From JAGPKI01 sp052034135 (lineage in GTDB: Bacteria; Caldisericota; Caldisericia; UBA6126; JAGPKI01), in contig JBPOJC010000029.1 of assembly GCA_052034135.1 (NCBI GenBank), positions 1 to 12,030 of the forward strand: a DNA stretch of 12,030 bases, read 5' to 3'. The position numbers and the translations under genes were made by a program. Numbering within the stretch: the stretch's first letter is position 1; each line of letters starts with the position of its first letter. This document shows, in pieces, positions 1 to 7,318 of the stretch. The notes beneath the pieces are model-generated. The model worked only from the letters and a program-made list of their open reading frames with translations. It searched no databases and was not told where the DNA came from.

Positions 1-132
1 GATTTGGTTATAACTTCGAGTCCTTATGTTACTAGTTATGAATATGCAGATCTACATCAATTATCAACGATATGGCTTGATTTAGCTGATGATTTAACAG
101 AATACAAGAAGGAGTTTATAGGTACATTCTAA
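1..132 (+). pseudogene. 3' remnant of a DNA (N4/N6) methyltransferase gene
   Basis: Reading from base 1 gives a 43-residue fragment ending at TAA 130-132. It contains DLVITSSPYVTSYEYADLHQ followed by an LSTIWLDLADD segment and an FIGTF end. This strongly resembles the catalytic motif IV region of beta-class DNA amino-methyltransferases, which normally reads (D/T)SPPYVTSYEYADLHQLS and continues for well over 100 residues. Here the first Pro of SPPY is Ser (TSSPY), and translation stops just after the IGT segment. A second in-frame stop lies at 136-138, followed by AKSLN, where the family carries a roughly similar stretch. An altered catalytic motif plus clustered stops point to a decayed gene, probably an orphan or restriction-modification methylase. 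The 5' part lies outside the window. Family assignment is from memory of the motif, and a sequencing error at the stops cannot be excluded. Confidence 0.7.
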
Positions 133-500
133 GTGTAAGCTAAGAGTCTCAATATTTTTTGTGGTGACAAACATTTTTGTCTATCAATTTCATTATCCAA
201 AAAATTTTAATCAATAAAGAATCTAATAAAATGAAGGTGTTAGCGACTCACGTTTAGATTTTTTATATGAAGCAAAGATTATAATACCGCAAAGAAAATA
301 AAATAATGCAACATGCACTCTTTTCGCAAACTTTACCCTGTTTTTACATAGTTTTTACCTTTGTATATTCATATTTATCATATAGCAGCAGATTTAGTGA
401 GTTCAGTTTCTCTATTAAAAGTATAAAAAATATACTAATGGTTTAAAAATAAACTTTTGATTAAGGTTTTCATAAATTTTAATATACTTTTCTATAGGTA
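133..500. other. intergenic region without a convincing gene
   Basis: This stretch of about 370 bases is very AT-rich and has stops in all frames. A perfect small hairpin lies at 166-181 (GACAAA, loop CATT, TTTGTC) but no T-tract follows, so it is a poor terminator candidate. A second inverted repeat at 420-436 (AGTATA, five A, TATACT) lies just upstream of the likely rsmG promoter and could be an operator or chance. A weak promoter-like pair (TTTACC 354-359 and TATCAT 376-381) is also visible. The left part may contain decayed sequence of the methylase fragment, but I cannot follow its homology beyond about base 155. Confidence 0.5.
457..485 (+). promoter_or_regulatory. candidate promoter of the rsmG-comM-uvrC operon
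   Basis: TTGATT (457-462) and TAATAT (480-485) are separated by 17 bases and match sigma-70-type -35 and -10 boxes reasonably well. Transcription would begin near 492, leaving a 5' leader of only about 8-10 bases before the rsmG ATG. This fits the absence of a usable Shine-Dalgarno sequence there (AGG sits only 4 bases from the ATG). In such AT-rich DNA chance matches are common. Confidence 0.4.
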
Positions 501-1133
501 ATGGATAGGAATTTAATTGTATCAATATTAAATGAATATGGTTTTAATGAAGAGGATAAAGTCCTAAAGTTTGAGAAGTACTTTAATCAACTCCTTCTCA
601 CAAATAAAAATATTAACCTTATATCTTTAAAGGATGAATCAGACATCCTAAATGTACACTTAAAGGATAGCCTTGAGTTTTTTAAAATTGTAGATTTTAA
701 AAATGAAGATAGTATCAAATTAATTGATATTGGTTCTGGGGCAGGGTTTCCTGCTGTTCCAATAGGAATAGTAATGGATAAATGGCGAATAACTCTTGTT
801 GAATCAATTCGAAAGAAAGCAAATTTTCTTATAAATGTCGCTTCTGTTATCAATAGTTCAAATATAGAAGTTATAAATGATAGATCTGAAAATATTGCTA
901 AAAAAGCAGATTTTATGAAAAGTTACGATATCGTAACAGCGCGGTGGGTTGCTAAAAGCAACCTTTTAATTCCACTTTTAGCTCCCTTTGTTAGATCTAA
1001 TGGTCAAATTATTCTCTGGAAGAATCCAAAGGAGTTAGAGAATTTGAGTGGATTTAAGATTGCAAAAGTTCATAGCTATGAAGTAAAAGGCATTTCGAGG
1101 TTTTTAGTTTCAATTGTAACTAATAGAAAATGA
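501..1133 (+). CDS. rsmG: 16S rRNA (guanine-N7)-methyltransferase RsmG
   Basis: RsmG (GidB) uses S-adenosylmethionine to methylate N7 of G527 (E. coli numbering) in the 530 loop of 16S rRNA; its loss gives low-level streptomycin resistance in several bacteria. The 210-residue product has the usual length. Visible features are the N-terminal helical region, the HLKDSLEF segment (residues 53-60) typical of the family, the SAM-binding glycine loop LIDIGSGAGFPAVPIGI (74-90), an acidic strand end at VES (100-102), and the TARWVAK segment (146-152) matching the family's (S/T)RAVA region. The C-terminal RFLVSIV also fits. ATG 501 is the only reasonable start but has no good Shine-Dalgarno; the message may be nearly leaderless. 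It is first in an apparent operon with comM, 17 bp downstream. The common partner mnmG is not adjacent on the side visible here. Confidence 0.95.
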   Translation: MDRNLIVSILNEYGFNEEDKVLKFEKYFNQLLLTNKNINLISLKDESDILNVHLKDSLEFFKIVDFKNEDSIKLIDIGSGAGFPAVPIGIVMDKWRITLVESIRKKANFLINVASVINSSNIEVINDRSENIAKKADFMKSYDIVTARWVAKSNLLIPLLAPFVRSNGQIILWKNPKELENLSGFKIAKVHSYEVKGISRFLVSIVTNRK

Positions 1134-1150
1134 AATCTTTGGGAGGGTAA

Positions 1151-2677
1151 ATGTTAGCCAAGATTAGAAGTCTTTACATTGAGGGGTTAGAATCTGTACC
1201 GGTTGATGTCGAGGTTGATATATTCAGGGGGTGCTTGCCATCTTTTACTATAGTAGGTCTTCCAGACACATCTGTCCAGGAAGCAAGAGAGAGGGTTAGA
1301 TCTGCTATAAAAAATTCTTCATTTCAATTTCCTATAGCAAAAATAGTAGTAAACCTTGCACCAGCTGATGTAAAAAAAGAAGGATCAGCTTTTGATTTAC
1401 CAATAGCCATAGGTATACTCATCGCGTCCAACCAATTAGAGTATTCCAACCTTGATACAAGTTATTTTGTTGGAGAACTATCTCTTGATGGGGCTATTAA
1501 GTCCGCTACAGGAATTCTCCCGATGGGTCTTCATCTGGATAATCTGCCAGACAGTAAGAATATAAAATTTTATATTCCTCATAGTAATCTGAATGAAGTA
1601 ATAGGTGAATCGATAGAAGTTTTTCCAGTTAAATCATTAACAGAGGTTGTCGAGCACATAAGTGGTTTAAGAAACTATACATATGTTAAAATAAAGGAAA
1701 ACATCAGTGAAGAAAGTATAGATGAAGATTTTAGTGAGGTAAGTGGCCAGGAGTTTGCTAAAAGAGCTCTTGAAGTCTCAGCTGCTGGGCAACACAATGT
1801 TTTGATGATAGGGCCACCTGGTACAGGTAAAACAATGTTAGCAAGGCGAATAAGAAGCATTATGCCCAAACTTAGTTTTTCTGAATCTTTAGAGGTAACA
1901 AAGATTTATTCAGTAGCAGGATTACTCACAAAAAATTCAGGTATATTAAAAGATAGGCCTTTTAGAGCTCCTCATCATACAGCTTCAGTTGTTTCAGTAG
2001 TTGGCGGCGGAACTAATCCTAAACCAGGAGAAGTTTCTTTAGCTCACAGGGGAGTGCTATTTCTTGACGAATTTCCTGAATTCAGCAGGGAATTAATTAA
2101 TGCTCTCAGGCAACCATTAGAAGATGGTTGGATAACTATCTCAAGGTCAAAGTCGCGCGTTATGTATCCATCAAGGTTTATGTTAATAGCAGCGATGAAT
2201 CCATGTCCATGTGGTTATTATGGTGACGATAAAAAGCAATGCATCTGCAGTCCATCACAAATATTTCGCTACAGGTCTAAAATAAGTGGTCCCATACTTG
2301 ATAGAATTGATATAGTTACAGAAGTTCAAAGAGTAGAAACTGAAAAAATTGTAAATCTTAGACCGGCTGAAAGTTCTGCTTCTATAAAGGAAAGAGTAAT
2401 AAAAGCTCATAAGATTCAGGCTGAGCGTTATAAAGGTAGTGGGATAATTTACAATTCTGAACTTACACCAAAGAAAATAAGTAAATATGTTTTGATGACA
2501 AAAGATGCAAAAGAACTTTTAAAACTTGCAGCAGATAAGTTTTATCTCTCTGGAAGAGCTATAATTAAAATTATGAAAGTTTCTCGCACTATAGCAGATT
2601 TAAGGGAAGTTGATATGGTAGATATTCAGGATATATCTGAAGCTATACAGTATAGAACGAAGGATTTTTTATCTTAG
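1151..2677 (+). CDS. comM: ComM/YifB family Mg-chelatase-like AAA+ ATPase
   Basis: This is the YifB/ComM family: a ring-forming AAA+ ATPase that in naturally competent bacteria acts as a branch-migration helicase during integration of incoming DNA. Its role in other bacteria is less clear. The 508 residues match the family length. The order is an N-terminal ChlI-like (Lon-protease-fold) domain (about 1-170), a linker, the AAA+ core with Walker A GPPGTGKT (221-228), the FRAPHHT segment (271-277), Walker B VLFLDEF (302-308), a four-cysteine cluster C352, C354, C364, C366 (probably metal-binding), and DRID (384-387) before the C-terminal Mg-chelatase lid. The start at 1151 is well supported by GGGAGGG at 1141-1147. 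It lies between rsmG and uvrC, in an operon with a DNA-repair theme. No com genes for DNA uptake are in the window, so competence cannot be inferred. Confidence 0.93.
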   Translation: MLAKIRSLYIEGLESVPVDVEVDIFRGCLPSFTIVGLPDTSVQEARERVRSAIKNSSFQFPIAKIVVNLAPADVKKEGSAFDLPIAIGILIASNQLEYSNLDTSYFVGELSLDGAIKSATGILPMGLHLDNLPDSKNIKFYIPHSNLNEVIGESIEVFPVKSLTEVVEHISGLRNYTYVKIKENISEESIDEDFSEVSGQEFAKRALEVSAAGQHNVLMIGPPGTGKTMLARRIRSIMPKLSFSESLEVTKIYSVAGLLTKNSGILKDRPFRAPHHTASVVSVVGGGTNPKPGEVSLAHRGVLFLDEFPEFSRELINALRQPLEDGWITISRSKSRVMYPSRFMLIAAMNPCPCGYYGDDKKQCICSPSQIFRYRSKISGPILDRIDIVTEVQRVETEKIVNLRPAESSASIKERVIKAHKIQAERYKGSGIIYNSELTPKKISKYVLMTKDAKELLKLAADKFYLSGRAIIKIMKVSRTIADLREVDMVDIQDISEAIQYRTKDFLS

Positions 2678-2689
2678 GGAGTTATTAAA

Positions 2690-2713
2690 ATGCTTATTAA
2701 TTTATTAAAATGA
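2690..2713 (+). CDS. putative leader micro-ORF (MLINLLK) coupled to uvrC
   Basis: Just after the comM stop, AGGGAG (2676-2681, including the last two bases of the comM stop codon) is an ideal Shine-Dalgarno sequence, 8 bases upstream of ATG 2690. That ATG opens an eight-codon frame ending in TGA 2711-2713. The TGA overlaps the uvrC ATG (2710-2712) as ATGA, the classic termination-reinitiation arrangement. uvrC itself has no Shine-Dalgarno, only A/T bases upstream. The 11-mer TTATTAAAATG occurs twice, at 2682-2692 and 2702-2712, exactly 20 bases apart, so the arrangement may come from a short tandem duplication that copied the start-codon context. Translation of the micro-ORF is an inference from these signals. 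Confidence 0.4.
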   Translation: MLINLLK

Positions 2714-4371
2714 GCTTATCTTTAAGAGAAAAAGTTAAAGGTTTTCCTGATAGTCCTGGAGTTTACATAATGAAGTCCAAGACTAAAGAAATTTTATATG
2801 TTGGAAAGGCTACATCCTTAAAAGATAGAGTTTCATCTTACTTCTTAAAGGCAAAAACAGATCAGAAAATTGAGAAACTTCTTGAAAACGTTAATGATAT
2901 AGAATTTATTATAACCAAATCTCCTTACGAGGCACTAATTCTTGAGTGTAATTTTATTAAAAAGTATAAACCTTATTTTAACATTCAGCTTAAAGACTCA
3001 AAAAGTTATGCTTACATAAAAATCACAAATGATGATTTTCCTGCTATATTGAAGGTAAGGAGAGTTTTAGATGATGGAGCTCTATACTTTGGTCCTTATA
3101 CTTCAGCCAAAGCTTTAGGCAAGATAATAAAACTTCTTTCAAAAACTTTCTGTATAAGAGTGTGTAAGGGTAACCTTACCAATAAGAGGGAAAAAAGAGC
3201 TTGCTTGCTTATGCATATAAATCAGTGTCTTGCTCCATGCGTTGAAAAAGTAGACATTAAGACTTATTCGGATGCTGTTAAGAATGCAGTAATGTTTTTA
3301 AAGGGAGAGTATAAACCCTTAAAGAAACGTTTAGAAACAAAAATGAACTACTATGCAGGAGAAGAAAATTTTGAATATGCCTCTATATTAAGAGACCAGA
3401 TTTTTAGTATTGATAGTATTATCAATAAACAAAGAGTTATTTATCATTCATTAACTTTATCCCAGGATATATTTGCAATATATACCGAGGAAAGTCAATC
3501 TCTAATTGAGGTTATGAAAATAAGGGAAGGGAAGATTATATACGAGGATAATTTTACAGTTGAGAGTACCCTTTTTGAAACTCCACAATCTGTCTTAACA
3601 TCTTTCTTATCCAGATATTATCTCGATATTAATAAGGATACTCCTCCATCTGAGGTGATTCTTTCTTTAAAACTTGATGAAAGCGACAAGGAGAGTCTAT
3701 CAAAAGCAATTTTGGAAAAGTATAATTTAAAAAACATTAAGTTTATTTATCCTACAAGGGGAGAAAAGAAAAAAGCCCTCGAACTATGTCTTGAGAATGC
3801 AAAAAAGCACTTTGAAATTAAGCTTAAATCCAATAGAGTTGTTCCAAAAAAGGAACTTTCTAAGGTCCTCTTCGAAATTAAAGAGCTATTATCTCTTGAA
3901 AAAGTACCTGAAAAGATCGAAGGATATGATATATCCAATATAAGTGGAGTAGATGCGGTTGGTTCAATGGTTGTGTTTATAAATGCAAAACCGTCAAAAG
4001 AGCTATATAGAAGATTTAAAATAAAGTTTACGGAAGGCCCAAATGATGTCGCGATGATAAAAGAAGTTATTTCAAGAAGGATCAAGCATACTGACGATAA
4101 GTTTGGTAATCTCCCTGACTTAATTTTGATTGATGGGGGAGAATGCCAACTTAATGCAGCAAATGAAGCTTTATCAGAGGGTAAGATAAATATCCCAGTT
4201 ATTTCTCTTGCAAAAAGGGAAGAATTAATTTATGTTTATGGAAAAAGTGAGCCAATAAAGTTAGAAGCTCACTCTGAAGTATTAAAGCTCTTTCAGAGTA
4301 TCCGCGATGAAGCACATAGGTTTGCAAAGAATTATTTTACAACTCTTCACAGGAAGGGAGCAATTTCTTAA
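2710..4371 (+). CDS. uvrC: UvrABC excinuclease subunit C, lacking the C-terminal (HhH)2 domain
   Basis: UvrC makes the two incisions in nucleotide excision repair after damage loading by UvrA and UvrB. The 553 residues hold the GIY-YIG nuclease for the 3' cut (about 14-92: GVY at 17-19, YVGK at 30-33, R40, EALILE at 74-79). A cysteine set follows (C152, C165, C173, C177) at the spacing reported to bind an Fe-S cluster in E. coli UvrC. Then come a UVR/UvrB-binding helix pair (about 204-239) and the RNase H-like domain for the 5' cut, with D407, D475 and H536 in place (YDISN, IDGGE, IRDEAHR). The protein ends 17 residues after H536, where relatives continue with about 60 residues of tandem helix-hairpin-helix. 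ATG 2710 fits the family start. The 3' end overlaps convergent hutH by 35 bp. Confidence 0.95.
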   Translation: MSLSLREKVKGFPDSPGVYIMKSKTKEILYVGKATSLKDRVSSYFLKAKTDQKIEKLLENVNDIEFIITKSPYEALILECNFIKKYKPYFNIQLKDSKSYAYIKITNDDFPAILKVRRVLDDGALYFGPYTSAKALGKIIKLLSKTFCIRVCKGNLTNKREKRACLLMHINQCLAPCVEKVDIKTYSDAVKNAVMFLKGEYKPLKKRLETKMNYYAGEENFEYASILRDQIFSIDSIINKQRVIYHSLTLSQDIFAIYTEESQSLIEVMKIREGKIIYEDNFTVESTLFETPQSVLTSFLSRYYLDINKDTPPSEVILSLKLDESDKESLSKAILEKYNLKNIKFIYPTRGEKKKALELCLENAKKHFEIKLKSNRVVPKKELSKVLFEIKELLSLEKVPEKIEGYDISNISGVDAVGSMVVFINAKPSKELYRRFKIKFTEGPNDVAMIKEVISRRIKHTDDKFGNLPDLILIDGGECQLNAANEALSEGKINIPVISLAKREELIYVYGKSEPIKLEAHSEVLKLFQSIRDEAHRFAKNYFTTLHRKGAIS

Positions 4372-5851
4372 GCTCTCCCTTTAGAACTTCATTTGCTACA
4401 ATATTTATATCTTTTGAGAGTGATCTATCTTCTTTTAAGGGTTCACTGAAGCTTCTCACAAAATCATATATTTCCACAGTTTTCCTGCTAACTTTCTTTA
4501 AATTCCTCTCTTCGAGAGCTTGAGCAGAAACAAGTAGTTCTATTGCCACTATTTTGGATAAGTTCTCAATAATTTCTGATAATTTTAGACACGAATTTGC
4601 TGCCTGACTAACAAAATCTTCCTGATTTGCTGAAACTGGAATAGATGTCATACAGGCTGGATATGATAGAATTTTATTTCTTGAAATAAGTGCTGCATCT
4701 GTATATTGAGCTATCATAAATCCGGACTCAATCCCAGGGTTACTGGCTAAAAATGGTTTATTTAATTCATTTAAATTTGGGTCAAGAAGATGATTTACTC
4801 TTCTTTCACTTATTTCCCCTAAAATGTTTAATGATAACCCTAAGAAATCGGATGCAAGAGCAATTGGCTCACCATGAAAATTCCCACCAGAAATGATTTC
4901 CCCACTATCTAAAATTATAAGAGGATTATCAGTGGCTGAATTTATCTCTATTTCCAATATATTTTTACAATACTCATAACAATCTATAACAGGACCTAAT
5001 ACCTGAGGAATACACCTCATAGAGTACGGATCTTGCACTCTTTTTGTTGAATCTTTAATCTTCGAATCCTTGAGAGCATTATATAGTATTTCTGCAATAA
5101 ACATCTGCCCTTTATGAGGTTTTAGAGAGTGCAGTTTGGGAGAAAACGCATCTATTCTTGCTGTATACGATGATAGTGATAGTATAGCTGCACACAGTCC
5201 ACCAATGATTACATTTTTTGCATTTAATAGGTCAACACTAAAAATACCAGAAGAAAAAGCCAATCCATTAATAAGAGCAAGCCCCTCTTTTGGCTCAAGA
5301 GAGAGTGGATTAAGACCTAAATTTTTAAGAAGATTCTTCCCGCTTATTTTCTCTCCTTTGTAGATACACTCGCCCTCTCCAATTAAGAGAAGCGCAAAAT
5401 GTGCAAGCGGAGCAAGATCGCCGCTTGCTCCTAAAGAACCAATTTTAGGCATGAGAGGATATGCATCGCTATTTAGGATTGTAAGAATTGAGTTTATAGT
5501 GTCAGGAGTAACTCCAGAATTACCCTTTAAGAGGCTATTTAATCTAATTAAAATGGAAGCTTTTGCTGAATCTTTGGGAAGATATTCACCAACACCAATT
5601 GCATGACTTCTAATAAGGTTTAACTGAAGTTTTTTTAAGTCTTTTTCATCTATTACCGTATTACAGAGCTTTCCAAAACCTGTATTTATTCCATAAACAA
5701 TCTTCTTTTTCTCTACGTTATCTTTTACAATATCGCAGGATTTCTTAATATTCTTTATTATTTCTTTATTTATAGTTACTTTTGCTTTTTCGCTTAAGAA
5801 AGCCTCAATGTCGCTTAATTTGAGGGATTTACCATCTAATACAATACTCAT
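4337..5851 (-). CDS. hutH: histidine ammonia-lyase family (MIO) enzyme
   Basis: Histidase converts L-histidine to urocanate and ammonia using the self-formed MIO group. The 504 residues fit the HutH family. Seen are the catalytic-loop Tyr53 in YGINTGFG (53-60), Ser82-His83, the MIO triad Ala142-Ser143-Gly144 in GSLGASGDLAPLAH, Asn195, QDPYSMR (273-279), GGNFHG (322-327) and Glu411 in ANQED. The SH pair and Glu411 favour histidine over tyrosine or phenylalanine. However, the usual NGTQ reads NGLA (195-198) and the common QEDH reads QEDF (410-413), so the substrate is not certain; an aminomutase or another MIO lyase is possible. No hutU, hutI or hutG is nearby. Its ATG directly follows the lysS stop with no gap (TAAATG), implying coupling. 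It is the last gene of the minus-strand operon and overlaps the uvrC 3' end. No terminator hairpin was seen. Confidence 0.88.
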   Translation of the reverse strand: MSIVLDGKSLKLSDIEAFLSEKAKVTINKEIIKNIKKSCDIVKDNVEKKKIVYGINTGFGKLCNTVIDEKDLKKLQLNLIRSHAIGVGEYLPKDSAKASILIRLNSLLKGNSGVTPDTINSILTILNSDAYPLMPKIGSLGASGDLAPLAHFALLLIGEGECIYKGEKISGKNLLKNLGLNPLSLEPKEGLALINGLAFSSGIFSVDLLNAKNVIIGGLCAAILSLSSYTARIDAFSPKLHSLKPHKGQMFIAEILYNALKDSKIKDSTKRVQDPYSMRCIPQVLGPVIDCYEYCKNILEIEINSATDNPLIILDSGEIISGGNFHGEPIALASDFLGLSLNILGEISERRVNHLLDPNLNELNKPFLASNPGIESGFMIAQYTDAALISRNKILSYPACMTSIPVSANQEDFVSQAANSCLKLSEIIENLSKIVAIELLVSAQALEERNLKKVSRKTVEIYDFVRSFSEPLKEDRSLSKDINIVANEVLKGELKKLLPSCEEL

Positions 5852-7318
5852 TTATTCTTTTTTCCTGAGTTGTGGGAAAAGTATAACCTCTCTTATTGAT
5901 TCTTTTCCTGTTAATAACATGACGATTCTATCAATACCAAGCCCCAAACCACCCGTTGGAGGCATACCAAATTTCATAGCTTCAATATAATTGCGATCAA
6001 ATGAATGAGCTTCGAGATCTCCTCCTTTTCTTACTTCTTCTTGTTGAGCAAATCTTTCAAATTGGTCGATTGGATCATTCAATTCAGTAAATGCATTACC
6101 TATCTCAAGACCACCAATGATGGGCTGAAATCTTTCTACCCATTCAGGATTATCTGCTTTCTTTTTTGCAAGTGGGGAAAGTGGAAGAGGATAATCATAA
6201 AGAAATGTTGGTTGGATCAAGTTAGGCTCAATTTTCTTCTTAAGTATTTCATCAACCACTGATTCCCACGAAAGAGGTTTATTTATTGAGATATTTTCTT
6301 TATTTATGTATGCTTTAGCGTAATCTAAATCTTTAAGATCATTAATATCTACATTTGCATAAAGAGAGAATGCTTCGGATAATGTAAGTCTTGTAAAAGG
6401 AAATTTAAATTCGATTATTTTGCCTCTGTACTCAATTTGAGGAGTCTTTATAACTTCATTAATTAAAGCCTCAAATATTATTTCTGTTATCTCCATCATT
6501 CTCTTGTAGTCTGTATAAGCTTCATAAAGCTCAAGAATGGTAAATTCTGGATTGTGCTGGATTGATATTCCTTCATTCCTGAATGCTTTGCCTATCTCAA
6601 ATACTTTCTCGTAACCGCCAATAATCAACCTTTTTAAGTAAAGTTCAGGGGCAATTCTTAGATATAAATCCTGATCAAGAGCATTATGGTGAGTAATAAA
6701 TGGTTTAGCTATCGCTCCACCATACATCTCTTGTAGAATCGGGGTTTCAACCTCTGTAAAGTTCAAACTCTCAAGAGTTTTTCTAATTGTTGAAATGATT
6801 TTTGCCCTTGTGTCAAAAGTCTTTTTTGAATCTTTATTAATTATTAGGTCAAGGTATCTTTGCCTGTATCTTACTTCAGGATTTTCAATTCCATGCCATT
6901 TTTCTGGAAGTGGTAGTAAAGCCTTTGAAAGCAATTTAATATCATTGGCAGAAACTGTAATTTCTCCTGCGTGAGTCTTAAAAACAATACCACTTACTGC
7001 TATAAAATCACCAACAGATATGAATTTCTTAAAAAGGTCATACTTTTCCTCTCCGAGGTTATCGAATTTAAAGTAAATTTGGATATTTGTATTTCCACCC
7101 AAAATAGTCGCAAAGCTTGCTTTTCCATGCTCTCTTTTTGTTATAATTCTTCCTGCAACTTTAACTTCTTTGTCTTCATATGATGAATAATTATTTTTTA
7201 TTTCCTCGATATTATCTAATTTTTCTGAAAATATGGGGTAAGGCTCAATATTAGCATTTTTTAAATTCTCAATTATTGAGAGCTCGTCTTTAAAAAAACT
7301 GTCTTTACTTTCAGTCAT
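5852..7318 (-). CDS. lysS: lysyl-tRNA synthetase, class II
   Basis: LysRS charges tRNA-Lys with lysine in the cytoplasm. The 488 residues match bacterial class II LysRS. Seen are an N-terminal OB-fold anticodon-binding domain (about 50-135, VKVAGRI at 52-58), then class II motif 1 (about 185-197, NFTEVETPIL), motif 2 (about 238-262, with KVFEIGKAFRNEG and the downstream HNPEFT) and motif 3 (GLGLGIDRIVMLL, 457-469) at the C-terminus. It lies directly downstream of greA; its ATG overlaps the greA TGA (7311-7318, eight shared bases), so translation is probably coupled. hutH follows without a gap. Adjacency of dusB, greA and lysS is a common bacterial arrangement. Nothing looks truncated or unusual. 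Confidence 0.97.
   Translation of the reverse strand: MTESKDSFFKDELSIIENLKNANIEPYPIFSEKLDNIEEIKNNYSSYEDKEVKVAGRIITKREHGKASFATILGGNTNIQIYFKFDNLGEEKYDLFKKFISVGDFIAVSGIVFKTHAGEITVSANDIKLLSKALLPLPEKWHGIENPEVRYRQRYLDLIINKDSKKTFDTRAKIISTIRKTLESLNFTEVETPILQEMYGGAIAKPFITHHNALDQDLYLRIAPELYLKRLIIGGYEKVFEIGKAFRNEGISIQHNPEFTILELYEAYTDYKRMMEITEIIFEALINEVIKTPQIEYRGKIIEFKFPFTRLTLSEAFSLYANVDINDLKDLDYAKAYINKENISINKPLSWESVVDEILKKKIEPNLIQPTFLYDYPLPLSPLAKKKADNPEWVERFQPIIGGLEIGNAFTELNDPIDQFERFAQQEEVRKGGDLEAHSFDRNYIEAMKFGMPPTGGLGLGIDRIVMLLTGKESIREVILFPQLRKKE

Noticed and set aside
166..181. Hairpin GACAAA-CATT-TTTGTC as a terminator for the methylase remnant
   Set aside because: The stem is AT-rich and short, and no T-tract follows. 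It is described only as a small inverted repeat.
341..360. Repeated GTTTTTAC-like units as CRISPR repeats
   Set aside because: There are only two short, T-rich similar units directly adjacent, with no spacers and no further copies.
4372..4600. A frameshifted UvrC HhH domain downstream of the uvrC stop
   Set aside because: The region encodes the intact C-terminus of hutH on the minus strand, and no helix-hairpin-helix pattern appears in the plus-strand frames.
5136..5363. Plus-strand open frames inside hutH, lysS, coaX and other minus-strand genes
   Set aside because: They lie fully inside strongly recognised genes on the other strand, and their products show no family motifs.
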